From Megachile rotundata (taxonomy: Eukaryota; Arthropoda; Insecta; Hymenoptera; Megachilidae): a stretch of DNA of 64,000 nt. The first letter of the stretch is position 1. Every line of letters starts with the position of its first letter. The DNA lies in assembly GCF_050947335.1 (NCBI RefSeq), contig NW_027473340.1, positions 1,054,001 through 1,118,000 on the forward strand, read 5' to 3'. Below, piece after piece: positions 13,942 through 29,500 of this stretch. The notes under the pieces are model-generated. The model worked only from the letters and a program-made list of their open reading frames with translations. It searched no databases and was not told the origin of the DNA. The position numbers were made by a program, and so were the translations under genes.

Positions 13942-16900
13942 ACAATCACAATCATACAATCGCAATCATACAATCACAATCATACAATCACAATCATAGA
14001 ATCATAATCATACAATTACAATCATACATCACAATCATACAATCACAATCATACAATCGCAATCATACAATCACAATCATACAATCACAATCATACAATC
14101 ATAATCATACAATTACAATCATACATCACAATCATACAATCACAATCATACAATCACAATCATGCAATCACAATCATACAATCAGAATCATACAATCACA
14201 ATCATTCAATAACAATCATACATTCAAAATCATGCAATCACAATCATACAATCACAATCATGCAATCACAATCATACAATCAGAATCATACAATCACAAT
14301 CATTCAATAACAATCGTACAATCACAATCGTACAATCACAATCGCACAACCACAATCAGACAATCACACTCATACAATCACAATCATACAATCACAATCA
14401 TACAATCACAATCATACCATCACAATCATACTTTCACAATCATACAATCACAATCATACAATCACAATCATACAATCACAGTCATACAATCACAATCATA
14501 CAATCACAATCATACTATCACAATCATACAATCACAATCATACAATCACAATCATACAATCACAATCATGCAATCACAATCATACAATCATATTCATACA
14601 ATCACAATCATACAATCACAATCGTACATTCACAATCGTACAATCACAATCGCACAACCACAATCAGACAATCACACTCATACAATCACAATCATACAAT
14701 CACAATCATACAATCACAATCATACAATCACAATCATACAATCACAATCATACAATCACAATCATACTATCACAATCGTACAATCACAATCGTACAATCA
14801 CAATCGCACAACCACAATCAGACAATCACAATTATACAATCACAATCATACAATCACAATCATACAATCACAATCATACAATCACAATCATACAATCACA
14901 ATCATACAATCACAATCATACAATCACAATCATACTTTCACAATCATACTATCACAATCATACAATCACAATCATACAATCACAGTCATACAATCACAAT
15001 CATACAATCACAATCATACTATCACAATCATACAATCACAATCATACAATCACAATCATACAATCACACTCATACAATCACAATCATACAATCTCAATCA
15101 TACAATCTCAATCATACAATCACAATCATACAATCATAATCATACAATTACAATCATACATCACAATCATACAATCACAATCATACAATCGCAATCATAC
15201 AATCACAATCATACGATCGCAATCATACAACTACAATCTCCCTAATACAATCTCCCAAATACAATCTCCCAAATACAATCATACAATCACAATCATACAA
15301 TCACAATCTTACATTCATACATCACAATCATACAATCACAATCATACAATCGCAATCATACTATCACAATCATACAATCGCAATCATACAATTACAATCT
15401 CCCAAATACAATCTCCCAAATACAATCTCCCAAATACAATCATACAATCACAATCATACAATCACAATCATACAATCACAATCATACAATCACAATCATA
15501 CAATCACAATCATACAATCACAATCATACTATCACAATCATACAATCACAATCATACAATCACAATCATACAATCACAATCATACAATCACAATCATACT
15601 ATCACAATCATACAATCACAATCATACAATCACAATCATACAATCACAATCATACAATCGCAATCATACAATCACAATCATACAATCGCAATCATACAAT
15701 TACAATCTCCCAAATACAATCTCCCAAATACAATCTCCCAAATACAATCTCCCAAATACAATCATACAATCACAATCATACAATCACAATCATACAATCA
15801 CAATCATACAATCACAATCATACTATCACAATCATACAATCACAATCATACAATCACAATCATACAATCACAATCATACAAGCACAATCATACATTCAAA
15901 AACATGCAATCACAATCATACAATCACAATCATGCAATCACAATCATACAATCAGAATCATACTATCACAATCATACAATCACAATCATACAATTACAAT
16001 CTCCCAAATACAATCTCCCAAATACAATCTCCCAAATACAATCTCCCAAATACAATCATACAATCACAATCATACAATCACAATCATACAATCACACTCA
16101 TACAATCACAATCATACAATCTCAATCATACAATCTCAATCATACAATCACAATCATACAATCATAATCATACAATTACAATCATACATCACAATCATAC
16201 AATCACAATCATACAATCGCAATCATACAATCACAATCATACAATCGCAATCATACAATTACAATCATACAATCACAATCATACAATCACAATCATGCAA
16301 TCACAATCATACAATCAGAATCATACAATCACAATCATTCAATAACAATCGTACAATCACAATCGCACAATCACAATCGCACAACCACAATCAGACAATC
16401 ACACTCATACAATCACAACCATACAATCACAATCATACAATCACAATCATACCATCACAATCATACTTTCACAATCATACAATCACAATCATACAATCAC
16501 AATCATACAATCACAATCATACCATCACAGTCATACAATCACAATCATACAATCACAATCATACTATCACAATCATACAATCACAATCATACAATCACAA
16601 TCATACAATCACAATCATACAATCATAATCATACAATCACAATCATACAATCACAATCATACAATCAATATCATACAATCACAATCATACAATCGCAAGC
16701 ATACAATCACAATCATACAATCTCAATCATACAATCACAATCATACAATCATAATCATACAAATAGAATCATACATCACAATCATACAATCACAATCATA
16801 CAATCGCAATCATACAATCACAATCATACTTTCACAATCATACAATCACAATCATACAATCACACTCATACAATCACAATCATACAATCACAATCATACA

Positions 16901-18025
16901 ATCACAATCATACAATCGCAATCATACAATCACTATCATACAATCTCAATCATACAATCACAATCATACAATCATAATCATACAATTACAATCATACATC
17001 ACAATCATACAATCACAATCATACAATCGCAATCATACAATCACAATCATACAATCACAATCATACAATCATAATCACACAATTACAATCATACATCACA
17101 ATCATACAATCACAATCATACAATCGCAATCATACAATCACAATCATACAATCGCAATCATACAATTACAATCTCCCAAATACAATCTCCCAAATACAAT
17201 CTCCCAAATACAATCTCCCAAATACAATCATACAATCACAATCATACAATCACAATCATACTTTCACAATCATACTATCACAATCATACAATCACAATCA
17301 TACAATCACAGTCATACAATCACAATCATACAATCACAATCATACTATCACAATCATACAATCAGAATCATACAATCACAATCATACAATCACACTCATA
17401 CAATCAAAATCATACAATCACAATCAAAGAATCACAATCATACAATCACAATCATACAATCGCAAGCATACAATCACAATCATACAATCTCAATCATACA
17501 ATCACAATCATACAATCATAATCATACAATTACAATCATACATCACAATCATACAATCACAATCATACAATCGCAATCATACAATCACAATCATACAATC
17601 GCAATCATACAATTACAATCTCCCAAATACAATCTCCCAAATACAATCTCCCAAATACAATCTCCCAAATACAATCATACAATCACAATCAAAGAATCAC
17701 AATCATACAATCACAATCATACAATCGCAATCATACAATCACAATCATACAATCGCAATCATACAATTACAATCTGCCAAATACAATCTCCCACATACAA
17801 TCATACAATCACAATCATACAATCACAATCATACAATCATAATCATACAATTACAATCATACATCACAATCATACAATCACAATCATACAATCGCAATCA
17901 TACAATCACAATCATACAATCGCAATCATACAATTACAATCTCCCAAATACAATCTCCCAAATACAATCTCCCAAATACAATCTCCCAAATACAATCTCC
18001 CAAATACAATCTCCCAAATACAATC
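13942..18025 (+). repeat. Second copy of the 1-4070 block (offset 13,941)
   Basis: Position 13942 onward matches position 1 onward, including the rare CATAGAATC unit near the start and the ATACGATCGC unit at about 1273/15214, which creates a CGATCG site in both. All head and TCCC landmarks to 17942 keep the 13,941 offset except between about 2.95 and 3.25 kb, where it is temporarily 13,927 because one unit is missing. After the TCCC run at 17942 the two copies continue differently. No gene is present. Confidence 0.9.
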
Positions 18026-18304
18026 ATACAATCACAATCATACAATCACAATCATACAATCACAATCATACAATCACACTCATACAATCACAATCATACA
18101 ATCACAATCAAAGAATCACAATCATACAATCACAATCATACAATCGCAAGCATACAATCACAATCATACAATCTCAATCATACAATCACAATCATACAAT
18201 CATAATCATACAATTACAATCATACATCACAATCATACAATCACAATCATACAATCGCAATCATACAATCACAATCATACAATCGCAATCATACAATTAC
18301 AATC
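15708..18304 (+). repeat. 2,597-bp tandem duplication, copy 1
   Basis: It is bounded by TCCC x4 runs at 15708 and 18305. Internal marks are the A head (15893), TCCC x4 (16002), CGTAC block (about 16.34 kb), AATATC cassette (about 16.67 kb), TCCC x4 (17174), TCCC x4 - TGCC pair - TCCC x6 (17621, 17775, 17942), and a short AAAGAATCAC segment. Each reappears exactly 2,597 bp downstream, implying no net length change between the copies and a recent duplication. Confidence 0.92.
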
Positions 18305-20901
18305 TCCCAAATACAATCTCCCAAATACAATCTCCCAAATACAATCTCCCAAATACAATCATACAATCACAATCATACAATCACAATCATACAATCACAA
18401 TCATACAATCACAATCATACTATCACAATCATACAATCACAATCATACAATCACAATCATACAATCACAATCATACAAGCACAATCATACATTCAAAAAC
18501 ATGCAATCACAATCATACAATCACAATCATGCAATCACAATCATACAATCAGAATCATACTATCACAATCATACAATCACAATCATACAATTACAATCTC
18601 CCAAATACAATCTCCCAAATACAATCTCCCAAATACAATCTCCCAAATACAATCATACAATCACAATCATACAATCACAATCATACAATCACACTCATAC
18701 AATCACAATCATACAATCTCAATCATACAATCTCAATCATACAATCACAATCATACAATCATAATCATACAATTACAATCATACATCACAATCATACAAT
18801 CACAATCATACAATCGCAATCATACAATCACAATCATACAATCGCAATCATACAATTACAATCATACAATCACAATCATACAATCACAATCATGCAATCA
18901 CAATCATACAATCAGAATCATACAATCACAATCATTCAATAACAATCGTACAATCACAATCGCACAATCACAATCGCACAACCACAATCAGACAATCACA
19001 CTCATACAATCACAACCATACAATCACAATCATACAATCACAATCATACCATCACAATCATACTTTCACAATCATACAATCACAATCATACAATCACAAT
19101 CATACAATCACAATCATACCATCACAGTCATACAATCACAATCATACAATCACAATCATACTATCACAATCATACAATCACAATCATACAATCACAATCA
19201 TACAATCACAATCATACAATCATAATCATACAATCACAATCATACAATCACAATCATACAATCAATATCATACAATCACAATCATACAATCGCAAGCATA
19301 CAATCACAATCATACAATCTCAATCATACAATCACAATCATACAATCATAATCATACAAATAGAATCATACATCACAATCATACAATCACAATCATACAA
19401 TCGCAATCATACAATCACAATCATACTTTCACAATCATACAATCACAATCATACAATCACACTCATACAATCACAATCATACAATCACAATCATACAATC
19501 ACAATCATACAATCGCAATCATACAATCACTATCATACAATCTCAATCATACAATCACAATCATACAATCATAATCATACAATTACAATCATACATCACA
19601 ATCATACAATCACAATCATACAATCGCAATCATACAATCACAATCATACAATCACAATCATACAATCATAATCACACAATTACAATCATACATCACAATC
19701 ATACAATCACAATCATACAATCGCAATCATACAATCACAATCATACAATCGCAATCATACAATTACAATCTCCCAAATACAATCTCCCAAATACAATCTC
19801 CCAAATACAATCTCCCAAATACAATCATACAATCACAATCATACAATCACAATCATACTTTCACAATCATACTATCACAATCATACAATCACAATCATAC
19901 AATCACAGTCATACAATCACAATCATACAATCACAATCATACTATCACAATCATACAATCAGAATCATACAATCACAATCATACAATCACACTCATACAA
20001 TCAAAATCATACAATCACAATCAAAGAATCACAATCATACAATCACAATCATACAATCGCAAGCATACAATCACAATCATACAATCTCAATCATACAATC
20101 ACAATCATACAATCATAATCATACAATTACAATCATACATCACAATCATACAATCACAATCATACAATCGCAATCATACAATCACAATCATACAATCGCA
20201 ATCATACAATTACAATCTCCCAAATACAATCTCCCAAATACAATCTCCCAAATACAATCTCCCAAATACAATCATACAATCACAATCAAAGAATCACAAT
20301 CATACAATCACAATCATACAATCGCAATCATACAATCACAATCATACAATCGCAATCATACAATTACAATCTGCCAAATACAATCTCCCACATACAATCA
20401 TACAATCACAATCATACAATCACAATCATACAATCATAATCATACAATTACAATCATACATCACAATCATACAATCACAATCATACAATCGCAATCATAC
20501 AATCACAATCATACAATCGCAATCATACAATTACAATCTCCCAAATACAATCTCCCAAATACAATCTCCCAAATACAATCTCCCAAATACAATCTCCCAA
20601 ATACAATCTCCCAAATACAATCATACAATCACAATCATACAATCACAATCATACAATCACAATCATACAATCACACTCATACAATCACAATCATACAATC
20701 ACAATCAAAGAATCACAATCATACAATCACAATCATACAATCGCAAGCATACAATCACAATCATACAATCTCAATCATACAATCACAATCATACAATCAT
20801 AATCATACAATTACAATCATACATCACAATCATACAATCACAATCATACAATCGCAATCATACAATCACAATCATACAATCGCAATCATACAATTACAAT
20901 C
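18305..20901 (+). repeat. 2,597-bp tandem duplication, copy 2
   Basis: Landmarks at 18490, 18599, 19771, 20218, 20372 and 20539 equal those of copy 1 plus 2,597, including the long TCCC x6 run. Beyond the TCCC x4 run at 20902 the sequence continues with AAAGAATCAC, whereas copy 1 ran into the A head after its corresponding run (18305). The end of the duplication therefore maps inside or next to a TCCC run. Confidence 0.92.
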
Positions 20902-23900
20902 TCCCAAATACAATCTCCCAAATACAATCTCCCAAATACAATCTCCCAAATACAATCATACAATCACAATCAAAGAATCACAATCATACAATCACAATCA
21001 TACAATCGCAATCATACAATCACAATCATACAATCGCAATCATACAATTACAATCTGCCAAATACAATCTCCCACATACAATCATACAATCACAATCATA
21101 CAATCACAATCATACAATCATAATCATACAATTACAATCATACAATCACAATCATACTATCACAATCATACAATCACAATCATACAATCACAATCATACA
21201 ATCACAATCATACAATCAATATCATACAATCACAATCATACAATCGCAAGCATACAATCACAATCATACAATCTCAATCATACAATCACAATCATACAAT
21301 CATAATCATACAAATAGAATCATACATCACAATCATACAATCACAATCATACAATCGCAATCATACAATCAATATCATACAATCACAATCATACAATCGC
21401 AAGCATACAATCACAATCATACAATCTCAATCATAAAATCACAATCATACAATCATAATCATACAAATAGAATCATACATCACAATCATACAATCACAAT
21501 CATACAATCGCAATCATACAATCACAATCATACTTTCACAATCATACAATCACAATCATACAATCACAATCATACAATCACACTCATACAATCACAATCA
21601 TACAATCACAATCATACAATCACAATTATACAATCACAATCATACAATCACAATCATACAATCACAATCATACAATCACAATCATACAATCACAATCATA
21701 CAATCACAATCATACAATCACAATCATACTTTCACAATCATACTATCACAATCATACAATCACAATCATACAATCACAGTCATACAATCACAATCATACC
21801 ATCACAATCATACTATCACAATCATACAATCACAATCATACAATCACAATCATACAATCACACTCATACAATCACAATCATACAATCTCAATCATACAAT
21901 CTCAATCATACAATCACAATCATACAATCATAATCATACAATTACAATCATACTTTCACAATCATACTATCACAATCATACAATCACAATCATACAATCA
22001 CAGTCATACAATCACAATCATACAATCACAATCATACAATCACAATCATACTATCACAATCATACAATCACAATCATACAATCACAGTCATACAATCACA
22101 ATCATACCATCACAATCATACTATCACAATCATACAATCACAATCATACAATCACAATCATACAATCACACTCATACAATCACAATCATACAATCTCAAT
22201 CATACAATCTCAATCATACAATCACAATCATACAATCATAATCATACAATTACAATCATACTTTCACAATCATACTATCACAATCATACAATCACAATCA
22301 TACAATCACAGTCATACAATCACAATCATACAATCACAATCATACTATCACAATCATACAATCACAATCATACAATCGCAAGCATACAATCACAATCATA
22401 CAATCTCAATCATACAATCACAATCATACAATCATAATCATACAATTACAATCATACATCACAATCATACAATCACAATCATACAATCGCAATCATACAA
22501 TCACAATCATACAATCGCAATCATACAATTACAATCTCCCAAATACAATCTCCCACATACAATCATACAATCACAATCATACAATCACAATCATACAATC
22601 ATAATCATACAATTACAATCATACATCACAATCATACAATCACAATCATACTATCACAATCATACAAGCACAATCATACATTCAAAAACATGCAATCACA
22701 ATCATACAATCACAATCATGCAATCACAATCATACAATCAGAATCATACAATCACAATTATTCAATAACAATCATACAATCACAATCATACAATCATAAT
22801 CACACAATTACAATCATACATCACAATCATACAATCACAATCATACAATCGCAATCATACAATCACAATCATACAATCGCAATCATACAATTACAATCTC
22901 CCAAATACAATCTCCCAAATACAATCTCCCAAATACAATCATACAATCACAATCATACAATCACAATCATACAATCACAATCATACAATCACAATCATAC
23001 AATCACAATCATACAATCACAATCATACAATCACAATCCTACAATCACAATCATACAATCACAATCATACAATCACAATCATACAATCACAATCATACAA
23101 TCACAATCATACTATCACAATCATACAATCACAATCATACAATCACAATCATACATCACAATCATACAATCACAATCATACAATCGCAATCATACAATCA
23201 CAATCATACAATCGCAATCATACAATTACAATCTCCCAAATACAATCTCCCAAATACAATCTCCCAAATACAATCTCCCAAATACAATCATACAATCACA
23301 ATCATACAATCACAATCATACAATCACAATCATACAATCACAATCATACTATCACAATCATACAATCACAATCATACAAGCACAATCATACATTCAAAAA
23401 CATGCAATCACAATCATACAATCACAATCATGCAATCACAATCATACAATCAGAATCATACTATCACAATCATACAATCACAATCATACAATCACAATCA
23501 TACAATCACACTCATACAATCACAATCATACAATCTCAATCATACAATCTCAATCATACAATCACAATCATACAATCATAATCATACAATTACAATCATA
23601 CATCACAATCATACAATCACAATCATACAATCGCAATCATACAATCACAATCATACAATCGCAATCATACAATTACAATCTCCCAAATACAATCTCCCAA
23701 ATACAATCTCCCAAATACAATCATACAATCACAATCATACAATCACAATCATACAATCACAATCATACAATCACAATCATACAATCACAATCATACAATC
23801 ACAATCATACAATCACAATCATGCAATCACAATCATACAATCAGAATCATACAATCACAATCATTCAATAACAATCGTACAATCACAATCGCACAATCAC

Positions 23901-26542
23901 AATCGCACAACCACAATCAGACAATCACACTCATACAATCACAACCATACAATCACAATCATACAATCACAATCATACCATCACAATCATACTTTCACAA
24001 TCATACAATCACAATCATACAATCACAATCATACAATCACAATCATACCATCACAGTCATACAATCACAATCATACAATCACAATCATACTATCACAATC
24101 ATACAATCACAATCATACAATCACAATCATACAATCACAATCATACAATCATAATCATACAATCACAATCATACAATCACAATCATACAATCAATATCAT
24201 ACAATCACAATCATACAATCGCAAGCATACAATCACAATCATACAATCTCAATCATACAATCACAATCATACAATCATAATCATACAAATAGAATCATAC
24301 ATCACAATCATACAATCACAATCATACAATCGCAATCATACAATCACAATCATACTTTCACAATCATACAATCACAATCATACAATCACACTCATACAAT
24401 CACAATCATACAATCACAATCATACAATCACAATCATACAATCGCAATCATACAATCACTATCATACAATCTCAATCATACAATCACAATCATACAATCA
24501 TAATCATACAATTACAATCATACATCACAATCATACAATCACAATCATACAATCGCAATCATACAATCACAATCATACAATCACAATCATACAATCATAA
24601 TCACACAATTACAATCATACATCACAATCATACAATCACAATCATACAATCGCAATCATACAATCACAATCATACAATCGCAATCATACAATTGCAATCT
24701 CCCAAATACAATCTCCCAAATACAATCTCCCAAATACAATCATACAATCACAATCGTACAATCACAATCATACTTTCACAATCATACTATCACAATCATA
24801 CAATCACAATCATACAATCACAGTCATACAATCACAATCATACAATCACAATCATACTATCACAATCATACAATCAGAATCATACAATCACAATCATACA
24901 ATCACACTCATACAATCACAATCATACAATCACAATCAAAGAATCACAATCATACAATCACAATCATACAATCGCAAGCATACAATCACAATCATACAAT
25001 CTCAATCATACAATCACAATCATACAATCATAATCATACAATTACAATCATACATCACAATCATACAATCACAATCATACAATCGCAATCATACAATCAC
25101 AATCATACAATCGCAATCATACAATTACAATCTCCCAAATACAATCTCCCAAATACAATCTCCCAAATACAATCTCCCAAATACAATCATACAATCACAA
25201 TCAAAGAATCACAATCATACAATCACAATCATACAATCGCAATCATACAATCACAATCATACAATCGCAATCATACAATTACAATCTGCCAAATACAATC
25301 TCCCACATACAATCATACAATCACAATCATACAATCACAATCATACAATCATAATCATACAATTACAATCATACATCACAATCATACAATCACAATCATA
25401 CAATCGCAATCATACAATCACAATCATACAATCGCAATCATACAATTACAATCTCCCAAATACAATCTCCCAAATACAATCATACAATCACAATCATACA
25501 ATCACAATCATACAATCACAATCATACAATCACAATCATACTATCACAATCATACAATCACAATCATACAATCACAATCATACAATCACAATCATACAAG
25601 CACAATCATACATTCAAAAACATGCAATCACAATCATACAATCACAATCATGCAATCACAATCATACAATCAGAATCATACAATCACAATTATTCAATAA
25701 CAATCGTACAATCACAATCGCACAATCACAATCGCACAACCACAATCAGACAATAACACTCATACAATCACAGCCATACAATCACAATCATACAATCACA
25801 ATCATACCATCACAATCATACTTTCACAATCATACAATCACAATCATACAATCACAATCATACAATCGCAATCATACAATCACTATCATACAATCTCAAT
25901 CATACAATCACAATCATACAATCATAATCATACAATTACAATCATACATCACAATCATACAATCACAATCATACAATCACAATCCTACAATCACAATCAT
26001 GCAATCACAATCATACAATCAGAATCATACAATCACAATCATTCAATAACAATCATACATTCAAAATCATGCAATCACAATCATACAATCACAATCATGC
26101 ACTCACAATCATACAATCAGAATCATACAATCACAATCATTCAATAACAATCGTACAATCACAATCGTATAATCACAATCGCACAACCACAATCAGACAA
26201 TAACACTCATACAATCACAATCATACAATCACAATCATACAATCACAATCATACAATCACAATCATACAATCGCAAACATACAATCACTATCATACAATC
26301 TCAATCATACAATCACAATCATACAATCATAATCATACAATTACAATCATACATCACAATCATACAATCACAATCATACAATCGCAATCATACAATCACA
26401 ATCATACAATCACAATCATACAATCATAATCACACAATTACAATCATACATCACAATCATACAATCACAATCATACAATCACAATCATACAATCGCAATC
26501 ATACAATCACAATCATACAATCGCAATCATACAATTACAATC
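20218..26542 (+). repeat. 6,325-bp tandem duplication, copy 1
   Basis: Marks at 20218, 20372, 20539, 20902, 21056, 22537, 22679 (A), 22899, 23234, 23391 (A), 23681, 24700, 25133, 25287, 25454 and 25611 (A) each recur 6,325 bp later. The segment starts in a TCCC x4 run. Upstream of it the two copies differ: there is an extra 14-bp unit just before 26486, and CATAATCATAC versus CATAATCACAC further up. Its last part (about 22.9-26.5 kb) is collinear with 7.6-11.3 kb. No gene is present. Confidence 0.93.
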
Positions 26543-29500
26543 TCCCAAATACAATCTCCCAAATACAATCTCCCAAATACAATCTCCCAAATACAATCAT
26601 ACAATCACAATCAAAGAATCACAATCATACAATCACAATCATACAATCGCAATCATACAATCACAATCATACAATCGCAATCATACAATTACAATCTGCC
26701 AAATACAATCTCCCACATACAATCATACAATCACAATCATACAATCACAATCATACAATCATAATCATACAATTACAATCATACATCACAATCATACAAT
26801 CACAATCATACAATCGCAATCATACAATCACAATCATACAATCGCAATCATACAATTACAATCTCCCAAATACAATCTCCCAAATACAATCTCCCAAATA
26901 CAATCTCCCAAATACAATCTCCCAAATACAATCTCCCAAATACAATCATACAATCACAATCATACAATCACAATCATACAATCACAATCATACAATCACA
27001 CTCATACAATCACAATCATACAATCACAATCAAAGAATCACAATCATACAATCACAATCATACAATCGCAAGCATACAATCACAATCATACAATCTCAAT
27101 CATACAATCACAATCATACAATCATAATCATACAATTACAATCATACATCACAATCATACAATCACAATCATACAATCGCAATCATACAATCACAATCAT
27201 ACAATCGCAATCATACAATTACAATCTCCCAAATACAATCTCCCAAATACAATCTCCCAAATACAATCTCCCAAATACAATCATACAATCACAATCAAAG
27301 AATCACAATCATACAATCACAATCATACAATCGCAATCATACAATCACAATCATACAATCGCAATCATACAATTACAATCTGCCAAATACAATCTCCCAC
27401 ATACAATCATACAATCACAATCATACAATCACAATCATACAATCATAATCATACAATTACAATCATACAATCACAATCATACTATCACAATCATACAATC
27501 ACAATCATACAATCACAATCATACAATCACAATCATACAATCAATATCATACAATCACAATCATACAATCGCAAGCATACAATCACAATCATACAATCTC
27601 AATCATACAATCACAATCATACAATCATAATCATACAAATAGAATCATACATCACAATCATACAATCACAATCATACAATCGCAATCATACAATCAATAT
27701 CATACAATCACAATCATACAATCGCAAGCATACAATCACAATCATACAATCTCAATCATAAAATCACAATCATACAATCATAATCATACAAATAGAATCA
27801 TACATCACAATCATACAATCACAATCATACAATCGCAATCATACAATCACAATCATACTTTCACAATCATACAATCACAATCATACAATCACAATCATAC
27901 AATCACACTCATACAATCACAATCATACAATCACAATCATACAATCACAATTATACAATCACAATCATACAATCACAATCATACAATCACAATCATACAA
28001 TCACAATCATACAATCACAATCATACAATCACAATCATACAATCACAATCATACTTTCACAATCATACTATCACAATCATACAATCACAATCATACAATC
28101 ACAGTCATACAATCACAATCATACCATCACAATCATACTATCACAATCATACAATCACAATCATACAATCACAATCATACAATCACACTCATACAATCAC
28201 AATCATACAATCTCAATCATACAATCTCAATCATACAATCACAATCATACAATCATAATCATACAATTACAATCATACTTTCACAATCATACTATCACAA
28301 TCATACAATCACAATCATACAATCACAGTCATACAATCACAATCATACAATCACAATCATACAATCACAATCATACTATCACAATCATACAATCACAATC
28401 ATACAATCACAGTCATACAATCACAATCATACCATCACAATCATACTATCACAATCATACAATCACAATCATACAATCACAATCATACAATCACACTCAT
28501 ACAATCACAATCATACAATCTCAATCATACAATCTCAATCATACAATCACAATCATACAATCATAATCATACAATTACAATCATACTTTCACAATCATAC
28601 TATCACAATCATACAATCACAATCATACAATCACAGTCATACAATCACAATCATACAATCACAATCATACTATCACAATCATACAATCACAATCATACAA
28701 TCGCAAGCATACAATCACAATCATACAATCTCAATCATACAATCACAATCATACAATCATAATCATACAATTACAATCATACATCACAATCATACAATCA
28801 CAATCATACAATCGCAATCATACAATCACAATCATACAATCGCAATCATACAATTACAATCTCCCAAATACAATCTCCCACATACAATCATACAATCACA
28901 ATCATACAATCACAATCATACAATCATAATCATACAATTACAATCATACATCACAATCATACAATCACAATCATACTATCACAATCATACAAGCACAATC
29001 ATACATTCAAAAACATGCAATCACAATCATACAATCACAATCATGCAATCACAATCATACAATCAGAATCATACAATCACAATTATTCAATAACAATCAT
29101 ACAATCACAATCATACAATCATAATCACACAATTACAATCATACATCACAATCATACAATCACAATCATACAATCGCAATCATACAATCACAATCATACA
29201 ATCGCAATCATACAATTACAATCTCCCAAATACAATCTCCCAAATACAATCTCCCAAATACAATCATACAATCACAATCATACAATCACAATCATACAAT
29301 CACAATCATACAATCACAATCATACAATCACAATCATACAATCACAATCATACAATCACAATCCTACAATCACAATCATACAATCACAATCATACAATCA
29401 CAATCATACAATCACAATCATACAATCACAATCATACTATCACAATCATACAATCACAATCATACAATCACAATCATACATCACAATCATACAATCACAA

